Positions 23,996-33,446 of a stretch of DNA of 48,469 nt are shown here, one piece after another. A program made the position numbers and the translations under genes. The notes beneath the pieces are model-generated. The model saw only the letters and a program-made list of their open reading frames with translations. It had not been told where the DNA came from and did not search any database. The stretch's first letter is position 1; each line of letters starts with the position of its first letter. This stretch comes from Poteriospumella lacustris (taxonomy: Eukaryota; Sar; Chrysophyceae; Chromulinales; Dinobryaceae). The stretch is from assembly GCA_008000375.1 (NCBI GenBank), contig SMOI01000030.1, forward strand, positions 106,582-155,050. The letters run 5' to 3'.

Positions 23996-24919
23996 ATGCT
24001 TTATCGTAAAGGTGTATGTGCCACCGCCATTGCGTTGGCGATGGTTTCGACGTCCACACAAGCGTTCGGATCACGTGGCGGCCTTCTGGCCACCCAGAAC
24101 ATCATCCGAAAATACTCGATAGCAACCAGTACAACATCCGCTATGAAATACCCAGTCGTATCTACCTTTTCGCAAGATGCTGCGACGATGGTGCTGGTGC
24201 AATGTCCAAGCAAAGAAGAGTTTTTAGCGACCGAAACGATGCTTATCAGCGACCTGCAACAAACGGAGAGAATCCTTGCCGAAGAACTGCAGACTATGGA
24301 AGGCGCCCAGGGCAGTAATCGGTTAAACCTATATCTTGGTGGTCGTATCGCAGCGAAGGAGAGCGTCTACGCGGCCGGGTCATCAACGAATGCAGCCCGC
24401 CAGCCGTTGGCCATTGGCAAGAACCACCTCGGTGCCCCGGTCTTTCCACATCCGTGGACAGGATCCATCAGTCACAAACACTCCTATGCATTGGCCGCTT
24501 GTGTACCAAGTGAACTCGGTACGATTGGCGTTGATTTGGAGCAGATCACCAACGGTGCCGCCGAGAAGCTTCAACGGCGGCTATTGACGGAGCGAGAACA
24601 ACAGACCCTTGGCTCCGTGCTGTCCAATCGGGAAATGGACATTATGCTGCGATTCTCTTTCAAAGAAGCCGTATTCAAGGCATTGAATCCGCATCTGCAG
24701 CGGTATATTGACTTCAAAGAAGTGGAAGTCTTCCCACGCGACGATCACACCGCCGAATTGGCGTTTCATTTGCGCGGTGGTGGCGGTGGTGGCGGTGGTG
24801 CAGCTGGAGCGTTGGCAGAGGAAGAAGAATTCGCCTTCTGCCAGCGTTACCAAGCATCGTGGCGTCTTGTTCGTGAACGGTATGTAGCTACGTCGGTTAT
24901 TCTTCTTCGTAGTAGGTAA
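23996..24919 (+). CDS. 4'-phosphopantetheinyl transferase (Sfp/AcpT type), probably plastid-targeted
   Basis: A single exon of 307 residues. The enzyme moves 4'-phosphopantetheine from CoA to a Ser of acyl carrier protein. Family motifs are present in order: P1-like GSISHKHSYALA (about 156-167), GVDLE (178-182, metal-binding Asp and Glu) and FSFKEAVFKA (220-229, the WxxKEAxxK-type motif). The N-terminus is a signal peptide (MLYRKGVCATAIALAMVSTS) followed by TQA-FGSRGG and a Ser/Thr/Arg-rich stretch, matching the presequence layout of secondary red plastids and that of the bL28 gene in this window. The likely substrate is therefore the plastid fatty-acid ACP. A poly-Gly stretch (about residues 262-269) lies in a surface loop. 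Family membership is firm; location is inferred. Confidence 0.9.
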   Translation: MLYRKGVCATAIALAMVSTSTQAFGSRGGLLATQNIIRKYSIATSTTSAMKYPVVSTFSQDAATMVLVQCPSKEEFLATETMLISDLQQTERILAEELQTMEGAQGSNRLNLYLGGRIAAKESVYAAGSSTNAARQPLAIGKNHLGAPVFPHPWTGSISHKHSYALAACVPSELGTIGVDLEQITNGAAEKLQRRLLTEREQQTLGSVLSNREMDIMLRFSFKEAVFKALNPHLQRYIDFKEVEVFPRDDHTAELAFHLRGGGGGGGGAAGALAEEEEFAFCQRYQASWRLVRERYVATSVILLRSR

Positions 24920-24925
24920 ATAAGT

Positions 24926-25018
24926 AGACAGCGACAGAGACAGAGACAGCGACAGCGACAGAGACAGAGACAGAGACAGAGACAGAGACAGAGACAGAGA
25001 CAGCGACAGAGACAGAGA
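24926..25018. repeat. (GAGACA)n / (GACAGC)n hexamer tract
   Basis: A tandem array of about 15 hexamers, mostly GAGACA with some GCGACA variants, fills the short gap between the converging PPTase and importin alpha genes. Its reverse complement reads as an artefactual Leu/Ser repeat frame. Confidence 0.95.
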
Positions 25019-25113
25019 GGCAGGGACAGAGAGAGGGAGCGTGTGCTCCCCCACACGCAGTTGTATATGTATTTACAGGAAACGCCCCGCCCCTCCACCG
25101 CGTCCATAACCTC

Positions 25114-27524
25114 CTAACCGTCAAAGCGACCCAAGGTGTCGAGCATATCGTGAATATGCTCAGCCGTTCGACTTTGAAACGGATCGGGACGCATCGCCAC
25201 CAACCCCAACGATCGTCCAAACTCTGCTTGCGCATGTTCATACAGCACACCGCGTAGGTCTTCTCCTACGACGACGACACCAGCTTGATCGTCTGCCAGT
25301 AGTTTCTGGAAGACGCCTTCCAACACGTGCAACGTCCGCGAGACCAGTTGTCCATCCGACAGCATCATCAGTACCTCGGTCATGGCGAACAGCATCTGCC
25401 ATTGGTTTATGTGGTCCCCACTACCGAGGCGATAGCTGGCCAGTTCGACCAGATCCAAGAACAAATGACCTACAATCGCGAAGCACACACACACACACGC
25501 ACACACACACACGTCAGTAGCTGCATATACCGCCACGGAGGTTGAAAAAATCAAAACGTACCGGCATCCACCTTCACAGGGAACGTGCCTCGTGTGATCA
25601 AACACTGCAATTGCGACCACAACGTGGGACTCTGCAGTATCGGTGTGCGAAAGGAAGCCACAGAAGCAGGAGCAGCAGTAGCAGCAGCAGTAGCAGCAGG
25701 AGAGACGACGGGGATGGGATCCGGCAACGCTACGATCGCACGTAACGCAGAGACTATGTCACGTTTCGTGAAGCCTGCATCCACCGCAATCGTGGCTTTG
25801 CCCTCCATGATCACCATCTTGGCATGTTCTTCTTCGTGTTCCTTGTCCACCGCGCTCATCATCGACGAGGCCGCTGCCGCTGGTGTCCCCGGCGCACCGC
25901 CGCTGGTGGCAAAGGCCGTGGACGAGACCGCGGCGGTGCCATCGTCATCGGTGGCCATATCGACATCGACGTCGTACGGGCGATCATTGTCGCCGCCGCC
26001 GTAGCTTGTGCGACACAAGTCCGTCAAACTCGTGAGCAGCAACGGTACGAAGGGCATCGTCGGCCAGGTACTGTCCAGCTTCAAGATCAACATTCGCGAT
26101 TGATACGTCGGCAAACTGCGTACGATCGCACACAAGGCCGCCAGGGACAATTCTCGTAACGTTGTATTCCCTGACGTTTCGTAGATTTCACGTAGTCGTG
26201 CCGGGAACCCCAAGGCTACCGCTTGTACCGCCAGCGCGGTATGCGAGGTGACGGTGAAATACACCGTTTGAGAGATATCCAACAGAATTTCGTCGTCGGG
26301 CGAATGGATCAGATCGATCAACGTGAACAAGATGCATTCATACAAGCTCTGTGGGTATTCCGTGCGCAATCTACACACACAGACAAGCCACGTTAGTTGA
26401 GGTCAAAGAGAGGCCCCCGACACAGTGGACGGTGGGGGGAGGAGGAGGAGGAGGAGGAGACGTACTCGATGATGTTGCTCAAAATGAAGGTCACATGACG
26501 CATGACTGCCAACGATGGATTGTCGCGCATGGCCAAGCGACTTGGCACAAGCGTACACTCAAACCAGGCGGTAAACGATGACGTCGTGTCCGGGACGATG
26601 TGGATGCCCATGTGCTGTAGAATCAACACGATCAACACGGGATGCTCAATGATGGTTTGGCACGCAGTGGGATCACTGGACAGGTTGCACAGGGCCCAAA
26701 TACATTGCTGGAGTAACGGCAGGTCACCCGTGCAGTGCATCATCACCGTGGCGATGTTGCCAATGACGCCGTGGGTGATCAACGTCGACAAGTGTTCGGA
26801 TTCACCGCACGCGAGATTGGTGACACACCAAGCGGCCTCGAGTTGTAACAGGGGAGCCTCACGGATTAGTAAGGCCTCACACAAGTGACGAATCACTTCG
26901 TTGGATTCAAATAGCAGTTCTACCGGTGGAAATTTGCCTGTCGCAGCGCGAAAGAAAACAACGAAATTACGACCACCGATAAAACGACCCAGAGCAAAAC
27001 CGAACAGGCGATAGACGTACCACTTGAGAGAATGCGACGCATATAAATCGTGGCTTCAATGCGAACTCGTAAATCTGGAGAGTTCAACTCGCTGCACTTT
27101 TGTTTGAAAAAGACGAATCCGGGGCCACGTAAATAGGCGATGCCGCCATTCTCCGTCTCTGACGATTTGGATTTCTTATCGAGTTTGGCCTAGACAAATG
27201 CAGCATATCACAGAGGTGTTGAGTACATCATGAAATCAAGAACACGAGCAAAGTCGCCTTACCATTTTACGAACTAGATTCGTCCGATCGGCGCGCTTCT
27301 CTTTGCGAATCTGTATCGTTCGATCATTTCGATTTCGGCGTTCCTGTTCGATATCTATACCCTTTTTGACTTTCTTGTGCTTCTGTAAGGAGTCATACAC
27401 ATCAGTAAAGATGGCGTAAGACACGCATTGTGTGTGCACGTACTTGATGCTGCGGAGTGTCGAAGGAAAAAATGGTGGGCTGCTGGTCACCATCAGAAGT
27501 CGCCGAGAAAGATTGGGCTGACAT
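25114..27524 (-). CDS. Importin alpha (karyopherin alpha), IBB plus armadillo repeats
   Basis: Six exons fit one frame: 27524-27444, 27382-27263, 27189-27021, 26937-26466, 26370-25562 and 25469-25114. They give about 668 residues, longer than the usual ~530. Exon 2 is the importin-beta-binding domain (KHKKVKKGIDIEQERRNRND, then IQIRKEKRADRTNLVRK). ARM repeats follow: LQLEAAWCVTNLACGESEHL, LQQCIWALCNLSSDPTAC and RELSLAALCAIVRSL. The protein carries proteins with a nuclear localisation signal to importin beta and the pore. An acidic, Ala/Ser-rich insertion (DVDVDMATDDDG and following; about 25850-25990) interrupts the C-terminal repeats and accounts for most of the extra length. The C-terminal exon is rich in Asp, Glu and Leu. 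Intron 4 contains a GGA-rich tract (26437-26459) and intron 5 a CA repeat (about 25483-25512). Confidence 0.92.
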
Positions 27525-27854
27525 GTTGTAGACAGAGAGATCTTCAGGGACAATACGATCGCACGTTGTGATTGATCTTGGTGGGGCTTGAGAAACGTGG
27601 GTAGAACACTGCTGCGAGGATCGCGAACAAGGGCTGCTCTACTTTTTCAACCACAATCCGTCAAAGAAAATTCCGCAAGAGGCGAAAGATATGGAATTCT
27701 GCTGCAGATAGAATCGATGTATATTGTAAATAGCGAATGGTGTGATCGGTCTTCTGGTCTTCTAACCTAACCCCTTTTTCGTTGTTCCCTTTGTGAAGCA
27801 ATCAACAGCCTCATCATCTTGATCGGCGGTGCGGGCCAAATTTTGTAACGCCTT
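27525..27854. other. Upstream region of importin alpha
   Basis: These 330 bp separate the importin alpha start from the foldback repeat. No gene is recognised; part of this region should be the importin alpha promoter. Confidence 0.5.
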
Positions 27855-27973
27855 TTGGCTGTTGGTCGTTGATGATGATAAGTCCTCGCTATGGTTATAT
27901 AACGGCACCACAACTAGTCAAGCTATAACGTTACAGCTATGCTAAAACGACAATCTCTCAGAAGACGAAGATA

Positions 27974-28174
27974 ATGGAACTCAAACAACGAGCAACAGCA
28001 TACCTGGGTACTCGGGCAACCGCCAATGCCATTGAAAAGATGCGCCTCTCGGCCATCTATCCCTTCAAAACCAACACGCAGTTACAAGCCCAACCAGAGC
28101 GAGGACTCCCATCAGAAAAGGCTCAACGGGAACAGCTGTCAGTAACAGAGCACTCGCTCTGGTTGGGCTTGTAA
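27974..28174 (+). CDS. Small ORF in the left arm of the foldback, 66 codons
   Basis: The frame starts MELKQRATAYLGTRATANAI and runs through the loop into the right arm, ending after SLWLGL. The first 43 residues are shared with the minus-strand frame in the other arm; the rest is loop and antisense sequence. No family is recognised. The TATA-like box ~75 bp upstream and the ATG suggest a copied gene 5' end rather than a complete gene. It may be a truncated gene or a non-coding hairpin precursor. Confidence 0.35.
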   Translation: MELKQRATAYLGTRATANAIEKMRLSAIYPFKTNTQLQAQPERGLPSEKAQREQLSVTEHSLWLGL

Positions 28175-28282
28175 CTGCGTGTTGGTTTTGAAGGGATAGA
28201 TGGCCGAGAGGCGCATCTTTTCAATGGCATTGGCGGTTGCCCGAGTACCCAGGTATGCTGTTGCTCGTTGTTTGAGTTCCAT
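28139..28282 (-). CDS. Small ORF in the right arm of the foldback, 47 codons
   Basis: The mirror of the left-arm frame: identical for 43 codons from its ATG at 28282, then RVLCY-type loop sequence and a TGA stop at 28139-28141. It too has a TATA-like stretch upstream (about 28354-28363). It probably represents the same truncated 5' gene fragment. Transcripts from both arms would converge and be complementary. Confidence 0.35.
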   Translation of the reverse strand: MELKQRATAYLGTRATANAIEKMRLSAIYPFKTNTQLQAQPERVLCY

Positions 28283-28402
28283 TATCTTCGTCTTCTGAGA
28301 GATTGTCGTTTTAGCATAGCTGTAACGTTATAGCTTGACTAGTTGTGGCTGCCGTAATATATAGCGAGGACTTATCATCAACGACCAACGACCAACAGCC
28401 AA

Positions 28403-28880
28403 TTACCAGACCAACAGCCAATTACCAGTTACCAGACATGATGCAACCGGAAAATCCGATGGCTCATAGAAGTAACAAAAGTAACCACGGGGGCGAGTGA
28501 ATTCGGTGCGAGCGTCTTCATACAGGCGAGGGTTGATCGAGCGGGGACGAGGCTTGGGCATGCCATCCTTCCATTGCAATTCCCAATCTGGAGCATGACC
28601 AACACTAGTATAGCTGTATAGCTTGACTGAGAGATAGGATTCACGGTAGGTGATCTTATTTCCTCCATGCCCCATGGACTCTCTTCATTTCCCTTTATAA
28701 CCAATCTTGCCTTTCGTCACGCATAGATCCCATCTGCTTATTATGTACCTTTGAAGAAGACGTGCGCGTTGAGAATCTTGTTCGGGTGTTCTCGGGAGAT
28801 TTCCTGTAATCGTGTCTTGTAATCGGTCCTGCTCTTTGAGAGCTTGGTTAAGACTTACCCAAACTACCAAACATGGGCCT
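28403..28880 (-). CDS. Unrecognised two-exon protein, ends uncertain
   Basis: The second exon runs from 28587 to a stop at 28403 and has protein-like composition: DWELQWKDGMPKPRPRSINP, then a stretch ending RPRGYFCYFYEPSDFP. The upstream exon ends at 28749 (donor GTACAT). In the matching frame it reads LTKLSKSRTDYKTRLQEISR followed by EHPNKILNAHVFFK. The G|AT junction restores Asp. A stop codon lies just upstream of this frame near 28865, so the exon start and the initiation codon are unresolved. The C-terminal ~12 residues overlap the outer edge of the foldback repeat, so the original 3' end may have been replaced by it. No family is recognised. Its small size and basic, aromatic composition would suit a mitochondrial complex or ribosome subunit, but this is a guess. 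Confidence 0.5.
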
Positions 28881-29245
28881 CGACTACCACCGCATCCTAA
28901 TACATCAGTGTAGAGAGATGTGCAAATAAGGTGTCAACGAGTCATTTACAGATGGATCGACTACGCTTACGCACAGTGAACAAAACAAAACAAAACAAAT
29001 CAACAACAACAACACAACACAAGTGCAAATAGATGGATCTGACTGGGATCGCAAGTCTCTTAAATTACGAAGAAAGAGACGACGACGAGACGCTTCAGCT
29101 GATATAGACAGCAAGCAGGTTGGGCGGGCAAAGGACAAGACAAGTGGTGGTAGAAGGGCTGATGCTGCTGATCGCGCGCGCGCGCGGAATGGTAACGTGT
29201 TCCGGCGAATGAGTGTGTGTCTCTCGTTTAGTAACCGCCCTTCGT
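28881..29245. other. Spacer without recognised gene
   Basis: This 365-bp stretch holds A/CAA-rich sequence (28980-29025) and a CG-alternating run (29176-29188). No gene is supported. It should include the 3' UTR of the desulfurase gene and the 5' part of the unrecognised gene to its left. Confidence 0.5.
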
Positions 29246-31244
29246 TTACCCCAACAAAATGCCCTTCTTACGCCACATGAAGGACACCACGCGCAAGATC
29301 TCTTGCACAGCCTGTTCGATGTCTTCGTTCGTCGTATATCGTCCCATCGACAAGCGGACTGTTCCCAAGCCGTAGTCATCCCCCACATGCATCGCTTGTA
29401 AGACTTCCGAGACCACATAATGAGGTTTCTTTTCTTCTAACGATAAGCGATGGGCGTTACGTCCCGTATCGAAGGCATCATGAGATCCTTCTTCCGTACT
29501 CATAATCAAAATACTCGAATCCCCATTGCTGATGAACGTTCCCGTGGCGGGTTGCGATACCGCCGACGTCATCGTCGCGGGTACCGTATGACACGCCGAG
29601 CCAGCTGAACAAGCAACCTATGGAAAGACGCAGCAGCAACAACAACAGCAACACACACACAAACGAAGCACGTTAAAAATTGCACATCACCTTTCGACTG
29701 CGGCGACGGACAGAGCCAACGACACTTACCCTGTTGCCCAACTCGGACACGATCTCATGACCGATCAATCCCTTGAACGAAATCGATATCGTATTCGGCA
29801 ATTGCTCCAATACATCCGCCGCGGTATTCTCGGCGACGTAAACACGTTGATGATTGTGTGGATGGTGATGGTGCTGATGATGCGAAGGAGACATGGGACT
29901 GGCGGTATCTGCGCCAGCGGTGGCGGCAGCGGTGGGGGATGCTCCCTTCATCGACGAGGAAGATGCGGTTGGTGATTGATTCGACTGAAACAACAACTTC
30001 AAGACTTTCATATCCTCTTGCAACTGTTGATAATGTACCGAGCGTTTCGGTCCGTTGAACTTCACCAAATGCAGCCATCCTTGAGTCTGTAGCGTCGTCT
30101 GCAGCAACGACAAGAAATGCAGCTTCAACGACAACAAATGCACGATATTCTCCAACAAATGACTGGATGCATAGGCCGAGGCGGTTCCCAAACCCACAAT
30201 ATACGGGACGTTTTCTGTACCGCCACGACGTCCTTTCTCTTGGCCACCACCCACCAACATACCGGGGATATCGGTCACCGTATTACGACGCGCATAGAGA
30301 ATCGCAATACCCTTTGGTGCACCATATTTATGTCCGACCAGGGTTAACATGTCGACACCTAAGAAATGGACATCGATAGGAATCTTGCCGACGGATTGCG
30401 CCGCATCGGAATGGAAGAGAATCTTGGTCTTTTCCCGTTTGTTGAAGCTCGTAATGACGTGCGATATCGCACGAATCGGTTGCAACGTGCCGACTTCATT
30501 GTTGGAATGCATAATGGTCACCATTGCCGTGTTTTTCGTCAAGGCCTTCTCCACTTCGGACAAGGTCACAATGCCCTCACTGTTGACCGGAATGATTTTG
30601 AAGTTGATACGACCTTCCGCCTTCAACTGACGTAAATAACACAACACGGCAGGATGTTCAATAGGAGAGGTCACAATTTCAGGCAACTGAGATTCTGGGC
30701 AGGTACGCATGTTCAGATCTCGTTGCTTCAAATACTGATGAATGGCGATGTCGATGGCGCGGTTGTCACTCTCGGTACCACATCCAGTGAAAATGATTTC
30801 ATCGTACGGGGCCGTGCAAGAGATCAACTTTGCCACTTGAAGACGAGCCAATTCAATGGCACGTTTCGCTGTTGGACCAAAGACATGCGAGGAAGAAGGG
30901 TTTCCGAAATATTGGGTCAGATAAGGAATCATGCTTTCATACACTTCCGTGTACACGGGAGTCGTTGCATTGTAATCCATGTAAATGCATCCTCCATACG
31001 TAGAATCGTGTGCTTCCAGGGGATGCCGCGGTTTTTTGACTTCTTTTTTGACCTCTTTCACTTCTGTCGCCTCGGGTGGTACCATTGGCGAGGTCTGCAC
31101 TTCGTCTTCTACCGCATGACTACTCGACGAAAGCTTTTCCTGTTCAGCCGACGGCAATAGTGCGATATACAAGGCCAATCCAAGTGCAGTGAGAGTACTG
31201 ACAGCGCTGAAGGCCAGCAATGTTTTGCTGTTAACCGAGGGCAT
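29246..31244 (-). CDS. NifS-family cysteine desulfurase / selenocysteine lyase-like, membrane-anchored
   Basis: Exons 31244-29730 and 29617-29246 join in phase 0 (628 residues). This class V aminotransferase fold uses PLP to remove S (or Se) from (seleno)cysteine. Conserved features are YMDYNATTP (88-96), TGCGTESDN, IEHPAV (His197), MHSNNEVGT, HSDAAQS (Asp280), VGHKYGAPKG (PLP Lys306), GGGQEKGRRGGTEN and the loop VACSAGSACHT with probable catalytic Cys514. It ends with TVRLSMGRYTTNEDIEQAV. The N-terminus is not a classical mitochondrial presequence: residues 8-30 form a hydrophobic anchor, followed by a Lys/Glu-rich linker. A His- and Ser/Ala-rich insertion (HHQHHHHPHNH) and a further insertion after the Cys loop lengthen it beyond the usual ~400-450 residues. 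GGGQE, GTENVP and LPNTISISF also fit selenocysteine lyase, so the substrate is open. Confidence 0.88.
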
Positions 31245-33446
31245 TGTGAATGTCTTTTGTCAAGAACAAAAAATCCCAACACTTCACGGTTCACTCTGCG
31301 AAACAAAACACCTACACTGACCGTCTCCACAGTGTCCGACACGAATCACGCTTTTTCTTTCCTGCGTTCTTGTTGTGTTTTGCACAATACCTAGCTCATT
31401 CAGGTCCTGAGTCGAGTCATTGCGAAGACTATCGAATGCTGCTGCTTCTTTCTTCTTTCTTCGCAGGCCATTTTCCCTCTGCCGATTAGAATGGTCCTCA
31501 GCCAACGACACCCTCCTCCATCTTGAACCTGTCCACACTCTACTTGCACTTTGAACCCATCGCAGCGACAACATCAACTTGAAACGGTCACCTCCCTCCC
31601 TTCGCGTTGCCGTCGATCGATTGATCTGTCAACAAATACCGGTACTACCTACCGTAGTTACCACTGATTGGCAATTTAATTACACCACCGAGTAATGTAG
31701 TTACTCAGGCTACCGGGTGGTTGTGCATTGTGAACGATGGTCGCACAATACAAAGGCCTCTCTCTGACGAAGAAGGTAAAATGTAATCTATCGTGGTCTT
31801 CTTCGTCGTGCAGAGTCTTCTCATTGATATATGTCCATGCGGTATATCAGTGGCTAGTGGGAGATAAGTCTTGCGGAGAAAACGAAAGAAGGAAAGAGTC
31901 AACAAAACAACAGAGACGCCAGACAGGTAGAGACAGAGTACAGAGTAAAAAACCGCGGACAAGAATTTCACATAGGAGGAAATGCATTGTCGATATATAA
32001 TGAGTGGGGAAAACGTTGCTCTCGAAGCTATCTCGAATCTCTCTCACATGATTTATACAAGTGCCAGAGACACAAAAGGGCATCAATCATCAGCAGAATC
32101 TGACGAAGACCCTGTGGTTAGGAAAGTCGCTGACATGGTCAACTGACTGCGAATGCGAATGAATGTACGCGACCGACAACACACGCTAACTGGATGATGA
32201 ATAACATAGCAACTGGACTGCACGGACAGTCGTCGCAGCCACTTAAAAAAAGGAGATGAACACAACACCAAAGCTGTGCTATGCGTGACACACAGCCAAC
32301 TCTATGTGCCTTGTGGCCTTTCAACGACCACTCTGGATCACGTACGCATACGTGCACCACACACACCACACCACACCACACATACAAGCACATGCATTGA
32401 TATTGATCTAAATGACCACACTGTCGTTGCGTCGTCATCTTCATAAAAATAAGAGCAGCAAGCATGAGGAAGGGCCAGATGATGACCCGCACATGATCGA
32501 TGGACTATTCGACCAGAAGATCGAAGAGACGTAGTAGGTCACCACCACGTCAAACATAACCACCACAGCACCACAACGCATTTATACAAAACAGACGACC
32601 ACCAAGGCACACTCAACAACAACAGCACTCAACAATAACAACAGCAACCAATATCAGCAGCAGCAACAACAACAACAACAACAACTCAAAAGCAAACATC
32701 AACACCGGTGAAAGTGCGACGGGCCGTTCTCACGACATCGATGATGTTTCAGTGTTTCCCCCTTGAGAACCAATCGAGGACGATGCATATGTACAAACAG
32801 TGCAGGGAGAAACAAGTCGTGAATACCAATACAACAGGCTGATGATGATGATTTGGGTACGGAAAGTGGTTTTCGGGAGGCGGCAGAGTGGGGAAAATCT
32901 AATCAGGGTGGGGGCCGGGGGTGGAAGTAGGAGGAGGAAGAGGAGGAGGAAGAGGAGCTCACACAGAGAAGAGGAATCATGCAAAGAGACAAAACGATGC
33001 GAATGAGCCAAAGCGAATGCATATGCGAATGAATGGATGAATGAGTGAATGAAGGAGAGAAAGAAGGAAAGAGGGACCATAGATCATCGGAGGAATAACA
33101 AACCCCACCGCGCGTGTTTTTGCGGGCGATAAGAAACAACGCAACTGAAATCTGAACGATACGAAACGGGAACTTGCGACGTACACCAACGTGTACATAG
33201 CCCACCCACACACTGAGCACAAAAAACACACACAAACACACCCACACTCACACACAGCAACAACTTTCCAATATACACCACCACGGTGGAGGACAGACAT
33301 CGCAATTCATCACCAAAAACACAACGAACGATAATCAACAACAACAGCAATAACGATGACGAGGACGAGGACGACAGCAAACGACACGCCTGCTGAGACC
33401 ACACACTACGCGTGTGGGAGCTGTTGTCCTTCAATCAATCAATCAA
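31245..33446. other. 2.2-kb stretch without a supported gene
   Basis: It lies upstream of the desulfurase and downstream of the pseudokinase, both on the minus strand. It contains CAA/ACA-rich tracts (about 32560-32700), CACA tracts (32355-32385 and 33200-33260), GGA-rich sequence near 32925-32955 and GAATG repeats near 33000-33050. The open frames are short and reflect these repeats. A non-coding transcript or small-exon gene could be hidden here, but I cannot support one. Confidence 0.55.

Larger units (their letters stand above)
27855..28402. repeat. Foldback locus: 250-bp inverted repeat with 49-nt loop
   Basis: The left arm (27855-28103) is the reverse complement of the right arm (28153-28402). 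The inner ~194 bases match without any difference; in that part paired coordinates sum to 56256. The outer ~55 bases carry small indels. Each arm contains, reading inward, a TATA-like box (TTATATAA at about 27896-27902 on the left), an A-rich leader, an ATG and a 43-codon shared opening. No terminal target-site duplication or transposase is evident. Confidence 0.95.

Noticed and set aside
24581-25107. Leu/Ser-repeat minus-strand frames
   Set aside because: Generated by the GAGACA hexamer array and antisense to the PPTase.
27855-28402. Classical DNA transposon interpretation of the foldback
   Set aside because: No transposase, no clear target-site duplication, and the arms contain promoter-like and coding-like sequence rather than terminal repeats.
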